From the NCBI RefSeq assembly GCF_900660495.1, contig NZ_LR214950.1, positions 248,001-312,000 of the forward strand: a DNA stretch of 64,000 nt, read 5' to 3'. This document shows, piece after piece, positions 41,359 to 55,138 of this stretch. The first letter of the stretch is position 1; each line of letters opens with the position of its first letter. Source of the DNA: Mycoplasmopsis gallinacea (GTDB lineage Bacteria; Bacillota_I; Bacilli_A; Mycoplasmatales; Metamycoplasmataceae). The notes under the pieces were generated by a model, which saw only the letters and a program-made list of their open reading frames with translations, was not told the origin of the DNA and did no database searches. A program made the position numbers and the translations under genes.

Positions 41359-42203
41359 TGTCGAATTTAAATGCTTTAAAAAATAGAATCGGAGTAGTTA
41401 CTAATACTAAAAAAATCACTAATGCAATGCAGTTAGTGGCTGCTTCAAAACTTAGAAAAGCTAGAGAACAAGCTGAAAAAGTTAAATCATACCAAGATAT
41501 TCTTGAACTTACATTTCACGATTTAATCACAAACATTTCCCCTAATGATTTTAAAAGCGTTTTCCCTTCAAATGATGAAGTTGAGAATTCACTTTATATC
41601 GTTATAACTAGCGATTTAGGGCTTTGTGGTTCATATAACTCAAACATTGTACACTTAATTGAAAATAAAATTAAGCCTAATGATAAATTGATTGTGTTAG
41701 GAACCAAAGGTTTAGGAATGTTATTAGAAAAATTCAAAAACAACATCGTGGATCATTACACCAACTACGGTGATACAGTTCCATACAAAATTAGTGATAA
41801 AATCACAAAGCTTGCTTTAAAGCTTTATCACGAAAAACAAATTAGAAACATAAACCTTGTTTATACAAAGTTTGTTAATAATATTTTACAAGAAGCGGAA
41901 ATTAAAAAAATTTTTCCTTTTGATATTAGCAACGATTCAAGATATGTAAGTTATGTGGAATTTGAACCTAATCCTGAAACAATTTTGAAAAACTCAATTC
42001 CACTTTATATTGCAAGTATGATTTATACTTTAGGAACTGCTTCAAAAGTTTCTGAACTTGCAGCTCGTAGAAATGCTATGGAAAATGCTACAGATAATGC
42101 TGAAGATCTAATTCAAGCTCTTTCGCTTGAATTTAACAGAAGTAGACAAAGCATTATTACACAAGAAATTAACGAAATTGTATCTGGAGCAGATGCAACA
42201 TAA
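41358..42203 (+). CDS. atpG: ATP synthase subunit gamma
   Basis: 281 residues. Central rotor shaft of F1. N-terminal helix with RIGVVTNTKKITNAMQLVAA and SKLRKA, middle SDLGLCGSYN, and C-terminal RRNAMENATDNAEDLI, all typical. Overlaps atpA by one base and is followed by atpD after 14 bases with a GGAGG site. Confidence 0.97.
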   Translation: MSNLNALKNRIGVVTNTKKITNAMQLVAASKLRKAREQAEKVKSYQDILELTFHDLITNISPNDFKSVFPSNDEVENSLYIVITSDLGLCGSYNSNIVHLIENKIKPNDKLIVLGTKGLGMLLEKFKNNIVDHYTNYGDTVPYKISDKITKLALKLYHEKQIRNINLVYTKFVNNILQEAEIKKIFPFDISNDSRYVSYVEFEPNPETILKNSIPLYIASMIYTLGTASKVSELAARRNAMENATDNAEDLIQALSLEFNRSRQSIITQEINEIVSGADAT

Positions 42204-42208
42204 AATAG

Positions 42209-44027
<1,819 letters not shown>

Positions 44028-44036
44028 TAATTGCCA

Positions 44037-44067
44037 CCATTCCTTGTGTCATAAGGAATGGTTTTAT
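44037..44067 (+). terminator. atp operon terminator
   Basis: CCATTCCTT and AAGGAATGG form a 9-bp perfect stem followed by TTTT. Confidence 0.9.
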
Positions 44068-44187
44068 TTTAGGTTTTGGAAGTTATTAAAGTGGTTTATT
44101 CCTGCGTGAAAGGTCTAAAAATATTTATTATATAGCTTCTGTTTAGCATTTATCGATTAGCAATATTAAAATTACAAGGTAGTAAAT

Positions 44188-44221
44188 AAAAACCAAACTT
44201 AGATTCTAAGCTTGGTTTTTT
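44188..44221 (-). terminator. terminator of the 28-residue peptide gene
   Basis: AAAAACCAAGCTTAGA and TCTAAGTTTGGTTTTT on the minus strand form a long stem with a T run, 8 bases after the small frame's stop codon. Confidence 0.8.
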
Positions 44222-44228
44222 ATCATTG

Positions 44229-44315
44229 TTATTTCTTATCAAGAGAAAAGAGTATCATTAACCCTAAAATTAAAGCAATAACAGCAATTATGCACAATGT
44301 AAGTATTAAAATCAT
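44229..44315 (-). CDS. 28-residue hydrophobic peptide
   Basis: A minimal minus-strand gene: AGGAAG ribosome site 7 bases before the ATG, 28 codons, TAA, then a strong terminator. The product starts MILILTLCIIAVIALILG and ends SLDKK: one membrane helix with a charged C-terminal tail. The size and shape match small membrane proteins, including type I toxin peptides, but also small structural subunits. No antisense RNA gene could be identified with confidence. That it is a real gene rests on the signals around it. Confidence 0.55.
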   Translation of the reverse strand: MILILTLCIIAVIALILGLMILFSLDKK

Positions 44316-44359
44316 TTTCTCTTCCTTTCTAGTAAGTTAGTATATGCAACAATTTTAAA

Positions 44360-44392
44360 CAAAAAACCTTAGAGTCAAGCCTCTAAGGTTAA
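44360..44392 (-). terminator. rpmE terminator
   Basis: AACCTTAGAG and CTCTAAGGTT pair around a short loop, followed on the minus strand by T6. Confidence 0.88.
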
Positions 44393-44412
44393 AAATTTAA
44401 ATAAATTTTAAA

Positions 44413-44622
44413 TTATTGAGCTTTTTTAGCAAGACGTTTGTTAAATGCATCAATTCTTCCTGTTGCTTTAACTTGTGTTCTGTTTCCTGTGTAAACTGGG
44501 TGGCAACCTGAACATACGTCAACTGCGAATGATGATTTTGTAGATTTAAAGTTAAAAGCTTTATCACATGTAGAGCATTTTACACTAACTTCAACGTATT
44601 TTGGGTGGATATCTTTTTTCAT
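44413..44622 (-). CDS. rpmE: 50S ribosomal protein L31
   Basis: 69 residues. Zinc-binding type: Cys pairs in KCSTCDK and DVCSGCHPVYTG, then a basic tail. The HP-YTG element is the family hallmark. AAGGAG site before the ATG; own terminator downstream, and 19 bases from the rpsD stop, so it may be co-transcribed with rpsD. Confidence 0.97.
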   Translation of the reverse strand: MKKDIHPKYVEVSVKCSTCDKAFNFKSTKSSFAVDVCSGCHPVYTGNRTQVKATGRIDAFNKRLAKKAQ

Positions 44623-44641
44623 AAATATATCTCCTTTTTAA

Positions 44642-45241
44642 CTATTTTGAGTAGAACTCAACAACTAATGCATCTTTAATTTCTGGATGCAATTCGTTTC
44701 TTTCTGGTAAACGATCTAATGTTACTTTGAAGTCTTTTCTTGTAAGTCATGCTGAAGCAGCTTTAGCTTCCATTGAATCAAGAATTTGTTGATTTTTTTG
44801 TGATTTTTCTTTTAATTCTACTACATCATTTACACTAACAACCATTGAAGGAATGTTAGCTTTTTTACCGTTTAATGTAAAGTGACCGTGGTTTACTAAT
44901 TGACGAGCTTGTCTTCTTGTAGAAGCAAATCCAGCACGGTATACTAAGTTATCTAAACGAACTTCTAATAATTGAAGTAAGTTTGTACCTGTAACACCTT
45001 TGATTTTAATAGCTTTTTGGAAAGTTTTAACAAGTTGTTTTTCACTAACTCCATAAAGGTGTTTAACTTTTTGTTTTTCGTATAAGTGTAATCCGTAATC
45101 TGAAAGTTTTACTCTTTTGTTTCCGTGTTGTCCAGGTGCATAAGTTCTTTTTCTACCTTTTGCAAATTCTTTTCCTGTTTCAAGAATTGAAAAACCTAAA
45201 CGACGTGATTTTTTAAATACAGGACCTGTATATCTTGACAT
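44642..45241 (-). CDS. rpsD: 30S ribosomal protein S4
   Basis: 199 residues with TGA as Trp. Binds 16S rRNA and nucleates 30S assembly. [18 protein letters not shown] at the start, YAPGQHG near 41-47, the S4 RNA-binding domain with [20 protein letters not shown] near 97-116. No zinc-binding Cys set at the N-terminus. AGAGGA site upstream. Confidence 0.97.
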
Positions 45242-45421
45242 GTTTTTCCTCTTTTCTGCATAAAGAGAGGGTTTATTTCTAGCTAGATAAATTTAATTTA
45301 ATGCTTTCAATTTAGCAGCAAATTTACTTACAAAATTTAACATATTAAATTTACTTACCAGCCATAATAAACTGCTGTTATTTATGCTTATTTATTTTAT
45401 CAAATCTTCCAGTTTAGCAAA
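45242..45421 (-). promoter_or_regulatory. possible structured leader of rpsD
   Basis: About 180 bases upstream of rpsD hold no gene. On the minus strand, AGCAG and CTGCT flank two direct repeats of GTAAGTAAATTT and could pair. S4 controls its own synthesis through an mRNA leader in other bacteria, so this is a reasonable place for such a site, but I cannot match it to a known fold. Confidence 0.3.
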
Positions 45422-45455
45422 ATAAAAAAAGATAAAAGAATTTGCTTCTTTTATC
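45422..45455 (-). terminator. M42 peptidase terminator
   Basis: GATAAAAGAA and TTCTTTTATC pair perfectly around 5 bases, followed on the minus strand by T7, about 11 bases after the peptidase stop. Confidence 0.88.
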
Positions 45456-45465
45456 CCTATATTTC

Positions 45466-46551
45466 TTATTTATAGCTTAATTTATCATGTTCTTCAGGAC
45501 TATATGATTTGATAAATTCTGTCATTAAATCAACTGTTGCTTGAATATCTACAAGTGATGCAAGACCAATTGGGCTGTGAAGATATCTTTGCGGAATTGA
45601 GATAGTCATAACAGCTGCTCCGCCACATCCATATTGAAGTTCAGCAGCATCTGTACCACCACCTTCAGCTACATATTTATATGCAGGAATGTCTTTAGTT
45701 TTAGCTACATTCATTACATAATTAATTAATTTTGGATCAGGTAATGTTCCACCATCTTTTACAAGGATGCTTACACCTTTTCCAAGAACTGGAGTTCCTG
45801 GAATACATCCTGTTGTATCATGCGCAGCTCCTGTATCAACTGCAAAAGCAACATCAGGGTTAATTATACTTACAGATGTTTTAGCCCCTCTAGTTCCAAC
45901 TTCTTCTTGAACTGTTCCAACTAAATAAACATCACAATCCAGTTCTAAGTCAGCAATGTTATTCGCAATAGCTTCAAGCGCTGTAACTCCAGCACGGTTG
46001 TCCATTGATTTACCACCAATGATGTTGTTTGCAAATTCAATTGTTTCACCAGCAATGTAAATTGGGTCCCCAATTGCAATTCCGGCTTTTGTAACTTCTT
46101 CATCACTTGTAAATCCTAAATCAACAAAAAGCTCTTTAGCTTCAATTGCTTTAGTAAATTTTTCTCTTTCTAAAATATGAATTGAAGTGTGTCCAAAAAC
46201 TCCAACAAATCTTTTTCCTTCAGATTGAGTCACCACAGTTGCTTTAGTTCCAATAACAACATTTGGTCACACTCCACCAACTGTAGTTACCATAATGTTC
46301 CCATTTTTTTGGATGCTTCTAACCATGTATCCAACTTCATCCATGTGAGCTGCTAACATAACTTTTGGAGCATTTTCTCTTTTTGATTTTTTAAAGAAAA
46401 TAACTGACCCAAGAGCATCTCTTGAAATTTCAAAACCACTTTTGATTGATTTTTTAAGCTCATTCACAACTGGTTCTTCAAAACGAGAAATAGCTTCAAT
46501 GTTCATATAAACATTAAGTCTTTCTGCTAATTTTGAGTATTTTTTATCCAT
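45466..46551 (-). CDS. M42-family metalloaminopeptidase
   Basis: 361 residues with TGA as Trp. Cytosolic, usually dodecameric aminopeptidase/deblocking enzyme that trims peptides, useful to an organism living on imported peptides. Metal-binding and catalytic motifs in order: AAHMDEVGYM (His, about 67), NNIIGGKSMDNRAG (bridging Asp, about 182), VQEEVGTRGA (catalytic Glu pair, about 214), VDTGAAHDT and the late HSPIG His. Glutamyl aminopeptidase and endoglucanase labels are both used for this family; peptidase is the better one. Confidence 0.92.
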
Positions 46552-46613
46552 AATAAACCTCTTTAATAAATATTATTTGTAATTAATTCAATTTTATAGA
46601 AATATTTAAAAAA

Positions 46614-48050
<1,437 letters not shown>

Positions 48051-48120
48051 TTTATGCTCCTTAAAATTAAATTTATTGTTAATAAAATTTTAAATTATTT
48101 TCACTTTTTCACAAAGGTAA

Positions 48121-48134
48121 ATTGCGCTTTTGAT
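48121..48134. repeat. left 14-bp target duplication of IS30 copy 1
   Basis: ATTGCGCTTTTGAT, repeated at 49955-49968 on the other side of the element. Confidence 0.8.
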
Positions 48135-48235
48135 TACAAATTAGAAAAGTCACACGCAAATTTAATGCATGTGACTTTTTTGTGTCCATTGTGTAAAATA
48201 ATAATGCTCGAAAAGAAAGGACACATTTTTATTAT

Positions 48236-49413
48236 ATGAAAAAATTAATAGATTTATCTAAACTAAATATTATTTGTGTAAAAAATAATGCTGAAAACTC
48301 ACGTCACTTTATCATCAAAGAAACAGATGATGAGATAAAACGTCTTCACTCAAATGTTTCTTCTAAAAGATTACTTAGAGATAAACAAATATCTATACTA
48401 TTAATGTGAGAAATTATTTTAAAAGTTCTAGTGTTGAATTCAATATCAAAAGTAGCGAAATATTTTGGTTATCAATCTAGAACGGTTAAGCAAAAAATGG
48501 AAATAATGATTGAAAAAAATGACTATCACAAAAGCTTAAAAAATAAAGTTATTTGCAAAAATTGTGGAGACAAAATTTTTATAACTAAATTTCTCTCGTT
48601 CAGAAAACTAGCAAATCATTTACTTAGTTATAAAACTAAAAGGTTAATGATAGTGTCAGAATCGCAAAAAAATAAGTGAAGTCACTTTAAGAAATATTGA
48701 AATGATGTAACTAAAGAATTAAGAAAAAAAGCAAGCAAAAACTCTAAAAACATTAAATGTAAAATGTCTGTGAAATTTATGGTCAACTCGTTCAAACAAA
48801 CAAATCCAGATACTTTTTGCCCTACATTTAGCACAGTTTATAAAGCTCTAAAGCAACAAAGAATAAAGCTTCCTCTTGACCCGCTTTTATATTTATCAAG
48901 AGGTGGCTATACAAAAACTACATTAAAGCAAGGTAAAAATCCTTGATACACGCTAGAGACCTAAAATATAGACCTGAAGAAGCGAATTTAAGGCTAGAAA
49001 AAGGGCATTTTGAAGCTGATACAGTAATAGGGAAAAGAGAAGATAAGTTTGTTCTTTTTACACTTTTAGACCGTAAAACTAGAGAATTATATATCGCTTT
49101 AACCGAAAGAGATGCAAAATCAATTAACAAAGCATTAAGGATGTTAATAAGAAAATACAATCTTGAAATAAAGACTTTGACAGTAGATAACGGCAGTGAA
49201 AACACACTTCTTCATAAAGTGGTAGGCAAGAAAAGATTATTTAAATGTAAACCTTATGCTTCATATCAAAAAGGTTCAATTGAAAATGCTCATAGATACA
49301 TTAGAAGATTTATTCCAAAGGGTAAAAGTTTCAATTCACTCACACAAGAATATGTGTTTTGACTCAAAGAACAAATCGATGAATACAAAAGAGTAATAGC
49401 AATAAAACTTTAA
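48236..49413 (+). pseudogene. IS30-family transposase with 1-base deletion (copy 1)
   Basis: Relative to the intact copy at 56253-57431 it lacks one A in an A-run (about 48932-48936), so the frame changes after QGKN and stops soon after. Joined, it would be 392 residues: N-terminal helix-turn-helix (ISKVAKYFGYQSRTVKQKM), a CKNCGD pair, then a DDE core with HFEADTVIGK, LTVDNGSE and SIENAHRYIRRF. Predicted inactive unless slippage restores the frame. Confidence 0.88.
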
Positions 49414-49954
49414 AAAGTAATAGCAATAAATGCTGATTTCGGGTTTTAACACCTAAACTAGATTTTCGTAAAGTAAATCTTTTTGTTGTGTAAATGTTAG
49501 TTTAGATAATATAGGCTTATAATATTGCTATTTTGTTACATATTCAATAATTGTGCTGCCGCAGGGGCCTTCTTTTCTTTCGCAGAAAAGAAGCAAAAGA
49601 ACTTCAAAATTAATATGGGTAAAAGGAAATCTTTGGTCTTTGAGACCTAAACTAGATTTTAGTGATTGAAGCCCATTTAATGTGAAATGCTAGTTTTTTG
49701 CGGTGTTGTGCTATGTTTATCTTTAGACACAGATTCAATGATTGTGCTGCCGCAGGGGCCTTCTTTTCTTTCACAGAAAAGAAGCAAAAGAACTTCAAAA
49801 ATTTATAAGAAAACAAGCCACAAGGGCTTGCGCTTTTGGTTTTGCTTTTGTCACTATTTCTTAATTTTTTGCACTAATTTTTTTATAATTTAAACATTAA
49901 AAAAGCATTGTTATTTTTTTGACACTGAACTTGCGTGTCACTTTTCCAATTTTT
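49414..49954. repeat. non-coding tail of IS30 copy 1 with duplicated hairpin unit
   Basis: Two related units of roughly 190 bp begin ACCTAAACTAGATTTT (about 49452 and 49646). Each contains a segment ATTGTGCTGCCGCAGGGG followed by the palindrome CTTCTTTTCT-ttcgc-AGAAAAGAAG. A 68-codon frame crosses the second unit but has no ribosome site or family likeness. The tail is inside the terminal repeats, so it moves with the element. Confidence 0.65.
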
Positions 49955-49968
49955 ATTGCGCTTTTGAT
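49955..49968. repeat. right 14-bp target duplication of IS30 copy 1
   Basis: ATTGCGCTTTTGAT, matching 48121-48134. Confidence 0.8.
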
Positions 49969-50002
49969 AGCGATTACCCTGCAAATAACCTTCAATATTT
50001 GG

Positions 50003-50008
50003 TATAAT
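50003..50008 (+). promoter_or_regulatory. promoter -10 box of the surface lipase gene
   Basis: TATAAT after TTTGG, with a weak CTGCAA 17 bases upstream. It starts only about 35 bases right of the IS30 target duplication, so the insertion sits just upstream of this promoter. A leader of about 45 bases ends in an AAGGGG ribosome site. Confidence 0.55.
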
Positions 50009-50057
50009 GTAAATAAAAATAAGGTATAAAAAAATAATCAATTTTTTAAGGGGATTT

Positions 50058-53000
50058 ATGGTCAAAAAAATCAGAAAAGGATTTTTCGCTTTAGCATTAG
50101 CTTTACCACTTTTTGCATCAATTTCAGCAGCTAAAACAATCGATTTTCCTAGCACAAATACCGAAAAATTAACTTCAGAAACAGCTCAAAAAATTGCTAA
50201 TGGAACTATAAAACTAGAAGGTGGATTTTATGATTCACTTCTTTTAAACCAATCAGTTTTAGATCCAGAATCAGATGATGATCAAGATGGAATCAAAAAT
50301 AAAGATGAAATATTTACATATTTCAAAGAAGGAACTCAATATTACGGATTAAATTCACACCCACGTATGCAAGATAGCGACGGGGATGGAATTATTGATT
50401 CTGAAGATCAAAACAAACTTGAATGAGATCTTTCTCCACGTGATATGCTATTTTTTCAAGAATTAGCATATCGTGAGCCAAAAGTTATCTTTAAAATGTT
50501 TAATGATGATAATTTTCTTGATTTCAAAAATGATGTTCGAGCTACTTTAGATTTAGAAGATCCTAAAAAATATTCTAAAGACAAATATATGCTAAATTCA
50601 TATGTAAATATGCAATATGAACTTGCTCGTTTTTGAAAGCCTGTGTATATTTATGATGGACCAAATGGATATGATGCAATTTGATTTACAAATCAAAGTG
50701 ATTTTCCCTGATTAAAAAACCAAACCCTAAACGTACTTGCAATTAGAGGTACAAAAGGTGGTGATGGTGATTTAGGTGCAGACTTACTTTTAGCAGGTGG
50801 TAATTTACCTAAGCAGCTATATCAAAATGTTAACTGAGCTTCTTGATATTGACAAGATTGAAAATTAAGAGACCCCTTAAAAGCACCTGAATTTAATAGA
50901 AGCAACTATAATACAGCTCAGTTAGATTGAATTAACAAAGAAAATGTTGTTAAATTCGCTGTAACTGGACACTCTCTTGGTGGGTATTTAGCTAACGGGT
51001 TGGCTGCATATTTAAAAATTAATAAAAAAAATGGAATTAAAAGCGAGAACTTTTTAGGCTCTTGAACTTTTAATGCACCAAAAAATAAGAATCCTGAATT
51101 TGAAAATGTTATAAATCAATGAATTGATGAAAAAATGTCACATAACTATAGAACTCAAGGTGATTCAATGGGTATTGTAGGTTGATATAAAAACGTTGAG
51201 ATTTTAGGACCTGGGGGTCATAGCAATGCTGAGTTTTTCAAAAAAGAAATAGTGGCTAAGAAATTTGTTAACGGAATTAGAAAAGCAGCTGAAGTTGTAG
51301 AAAATCCGCAAGAACAACTTTTAAACCTTGCTTCTACTAAAAAAATTCTAAATGTTAGATACGTTAAAAGAGGAAGCGGTACTGTTGTTGCCGAATTTTC
51401 AAATGTATTTACTAACCAAAAAAGATTTGCAGATAAAATCAAAAAAGGTTTACCTGCTGGATATAGCTTTGTAAATGAAAATCAAATAAACAATCTGAGC
51501 TTAGCTTCGCACGATATAGAAATTAATTTAGATTACCACAATCTTGTTTACAATTTCAATTTAAATGGAAAAATCATTAGTACTCAACAATTTGGTATAA
51601 ATGCTGAAAATGCAGAAGCTCCAGTTGCAACAATTCCTACAAATAGCAATATCCGTAAAAAATATGTACTAAAAAATCTTGAATCAATACCTGTAGTAAC
51701 TGATTTTACAAAATCAGCAACATTTAACATTGACTTAGAAGAAGTAGAGAATAAAGTTGATACAACAATAAACTTTATCGATAGCTTAACCAATCAAAAA
51801 CTTGACACTACAATCACAAAAAACACTTATTTAGATGAAAGCATCGCTTTTGATCCGCAGTGATTGAATGGAGATTATAAATTAACAATCCCCGAAACTA
51901 AAATTACCATTGGACAGGAAAATAATATTGAAGTCACACCTATAAATTTCGTTCAAAACTTTAATTACATTCTAAATGGACAAGTTGTAGAAAGAAAAAC
52001 ACATACTTCTTTAAAATCACAAGCATTAACTGCTCCGGAGTTACCAAAAAATCCTAATTTACATAAAGGATATCGAATCACTTCAAGCCAAATTACGAGC
52101 GAAACAGAAGAAACTCAAGATTGAAACATTGTTCTTGAAGAATATGATCTTCCAAAGGTTGATACAACTTTTAAATTTTTATATAACTCAGAACTTATTT
52201 CCACTCAAGTAATTAATGATTGAATTGATGTTTTAATTACAAAAGATAGATTAGTTATTCCAAGTCACTACATTGCTAACTATTTAGAAGTTCAGTACGA
52301 AGCAAATAACACTTACACAATTGAACTTTCAAAACAAAGATATACATTAACATATAAATTTGTTTTTGGAGATTCTGTAGTTAAAAGTGTTGATGTTATA
52401 GTTCCTTATAATGAAGAATACACTCTTCCACAAGTTCCTGTTTCCGATTCTAATGACTTTGAATACAGCCTTGTAAATGTAATTGAAAAGATCCAAAATG
52501 TAAGTGAAAATAAAACAATCACTGTTGCATTGAAAAAAGATACAGTAACCACTACAATTAATTTTGTATATAAAAACGAAACAATTGAAACAGCGCAAAT
52601 TGTAAAAGCTCCACGCTATACAGTTGCAATCGGTGATATAAATTTACCACAAGGATATATGATTGAAAATCCAGATCAAGTAAATATCACAACTGGAGCT
52701 ACAAATAATGTTGACATTAACTTAATTAATAGAACAAGCACATTTACTTTAAAAGAAGGTGATGAAGTTATTTCAAATACTAAAGTCACAAAGCACTATG
52801 ATCAAAGAATTTTTGCTAACGAAATTGAGATTCCACATGGTTTTAGTTTAGAAAATACTACTCAAGAATTTATTCCTGGTCAAGATTATGAGCTAAGTTT
52901 GATTAGAAACAAATATACTCTTACATACAATTTTGTTTATCAAAATCAAGTTATTAAAACAGAAACATTAACTGTACCTTATCATAAAGATTACATTGTT

Positions 53001-54956
53001 CCTGCTATTCCAGATTCAAATAGTGATGATTTTATTTTTGAAGCTGAAAATTCAAGTAATTTAGAAAAAATTGCACTTGTTGACAGAAATGAAACTATTA
53101 ATGTGGAACTTGTAAAAAGACAAGCAAACACAATTATTAAATTCTATGATACAAATCGTCTTTTAATTAAAACTCAAACTATTAATAAATCTCCGCTTTA
53201 TAAAGTAACTCAAAATGATTTAGTTCTTCCTAAAAATTACATTTTAAGCTCTAGTGTAAACATTGCAACTGGTGAAGTCAATGAAATTACCTTAAATAAA
53301 GAAAAACTTAGAAGCTTAATTAAGTACTTTTACAATGGTTATGAACTTGCTAATCAATTAGTTGTTAAAGATTTTGATGCTTTTATTAATGAATCAGATT
53401 TAATCTTGCCAACTGGTTATGTTTTAGCAAACAAAAATCATTTATCACTTAAAAATGGTGTTGAACACACAATTGAACTTGAAAGACAATCATTTACAGT
53501 GACTTATTCTTTCTATGATCAAGAAGAAAAAGTAGGAATCGAAACTATTAATGTTCTTTATGATGAAAGTTATAGTTTGCCACCAATTCCAACTTCAAAA
53601 AATCTAGATTATGATTATGTGCTTCATAGCGATTACAAAGCTGTAAAACACGTTAGAGAAAATCTTCGTTTTGATGTCAAATTAGCTAGAGCAATAATTA
53701 ATACAACTGTAAATTATTACTTTAATAATGCTTTAATTAGCTCTCAAACATTTACAAAAGCTCCTTCACACGAAATAACTGTAGCTGATTTAAACATTCC
53801 AAATGGATATTCTTTAATTAATAAAAAAGCAACTATTCAAAAAGGTATTGTTAATGATTTACATTTAACTGATAATGTTATTCAAACAAAATTTGTGTTT
53901 GTAAATAATAAACAAGAAATTGATTCAATTACAATTTCTCAATCTGATAATTCAGTAATTGAACTTGGTGAAATTACTTTACCTAAAGGTTATAGAGTGG
54001 ATAGCGATTTTTCAATTCGTGAATTTGAGCCAGGGCAAACTTACACAATTAAAGTTGAGAAAAAGATTTTTGAAGTAGTGTATAAATTTGTTTTCGAAAA
54101 TAATGTCATAGCTAAAGAAACTGTTTCTGTTCCTTATTTAGAAGCTGCTCCGAGCGTGCAAATACCTGATTCAGGAACTAATGCATTTAAATATAAACTT
54201 CAAGATAGTTGACCAAACATAATTAGCGTTGAAGATGATCAAGAAGTTGTGGTTAATTTAATTAAAGATCAAGTTGCTACAAAAATTAATTACTTCTACC
54301 AAGGTCAAAAAATCAGTACTCAAAACTTTATTTCATATTCAGAATACTCAATTAATAAAAATGATTTATTAATTCCAATGTATTTTGAGCTTGAAGGTGA
54401 TAATGTGACGCTTCAAACAGGAATGGAAAACAATTTGGTTTTAGTTCCACAAAAAATCAAAACAACCTTTGTTTTTAGATATAAAAATGAAGATATTGAT
54501 ACTCAAGTGATCTTAATTCCGTTCAATGGTGAAATTTTAATTCAAGATATTAATGTTCCAAATGGATACTTTCTTAGTCAAGAATCACCAACTACTTTTG
54601 CTCCTATTGAAGAATATGTATTAGATGTTTATAAAAAAGAATATACCTTAAAATATCGCTTTATTTTCAATAATAAGGTGGTGCAAGAAAATGATGTTAA
54701 GGTGCTTTATCATGAAAGCTACAAAGTGCCTATTTTCAATGAAACTGGTAATCTTGTTGCTCCAACCAATATTAAAGTCATTGCAAATGTTGAAAGCGAT
54801 CAAGTTATTGATGTAATACTTAAAGATAAAATCGAAGTAGATAATAAAAATTACTCAATGGCTAGATGAAAAGTATTTTTAATTACTCTTTCAGTAATTA
54901 CTGCACCAATTGGAGCAATCTTCTTAGCACTTAAGCTCTTTTTCAAAATATGATAA
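50058..54956 (+). CDS. giant surface lipase-like protein with tandem beta repeats
   Basis: 1632 residues with TGA as Trp. A signal peptide (MVKKIRKGFFALALALPL to about 25) lacks a lipobox. About 70-122: acidic calcium-type repeats, DPESDDDQDGIKNKDE and DSDGDGIIDSEDQN, like thrombospondin type 3. About 190-400: alpha/beta hydrolase with the nucleophile Ser in VTGHSLGGYLANG and a candidate His in GGHSNAEFF. From about 430 to 1595: many repeats of 60-75 residues in sets of three, with motifs such as TTINFVYKNE, YTLTYKFVF, VPYNEEY and LPQGY. A C-terminal membrane anchor (WKVFLITLSVITAP...) ends the protein. So an exported, membrane-tethered enzyme on a long stalk. Lipase, esterase or other hydrolase activity is inference. 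Confidence 0.8.
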
Positions 54957-54980
54957 CACTTGTTAATTTAAAGCAAACAA

Positions 54981-55013
54981 AACACCATTACCAAGATAGG
55001 TAATGGTGTTTTT
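54981..55013 (+). terminator. terminator of the surface lipase gene
   Basis: AACACCATTACC and GGTAATGGTGTT form a 12-bp perfect stem around 6 bases, followed by T residues. Confidence 0.92.
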
Positions 55014-55016
55014 GTA

Positions 55017-55042
55017 TAAAAAAACTTACTCAATGAGTAAGG
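55017..55042 (-). terminator. terminator after tRNA-Leu(CAA)
   Basis: CTTACTC and GAGTAAG pair around three bases; on the minus strand a run of seven T follows. It closes the dUTPase/tRNA unit. Confidence 0.85.
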
Positions 55043-55046
55043 TTGT

Positions 55047-55130
55047 TGGTGCCTTAGACAGGACTTGAACCTGCACGGATAAATCCAGCGGATTTTGAGT
55101 CCGCAGCGTCTACCATTCCACCACTAAGGC
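55047..55130 (-). tRNA. tRNA-Leu (anticodon CAA)
   Basis: 84 nt with encoded CCA. Acceptor GCCTTAG/CTAAGGC, anticodon stem GCGGA/TCCGC with loop CTCAAAA giving CAA (reads UUG), long variable arm, T loop GGTTCAAGTCC. It lies 8 bases after the dUTPase gene and shares its terminator, so the two are probably co-transcribed. Confidence 0.95.
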
Positions 55131-55138
55131 AAAAATAA

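Larger units (their letters stand above)
48135..49954 (+). mobile_element. IS30-family (IS1630-like) element, copy 1 (about 1820 bp)
   Basis: Bounded by imperfect terminal inverted repeats of about 29 bp (left AAATTAGAAAAGTCACACGC, right AAAATTGGAAAAGTGACACGC) and a 14-bp target duplication. It contains a frameshifted transposase and a non-coding tail of about 540 bp, which makes it longer than most IS30 elements. The left end holds a hairpin (AAAAGTCACACGC / GCATGTGACTTTTT). IS1630 of Mycoplasma fermentans is known to have long repeats and variable-length duplications, so the assignment is natural. Confidence 0.85.

Noticed and set aside
49540-49800. CRISPR-like repeats
   Set aside because: Only two copies of a roughly 60-bp segment about 190 bp apart, with no spacers of regular size and no cas genes. 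No CRISPR array was seen anywhere in the window.
49687-49893. 68-codon frame in the IS30 tail, also present in the inverted copy
   Set aside because: It is conserved only because the IS is duplicated; no ribosome site, odd Cys/Phe-rich composition, and it crosses the hairpin units.
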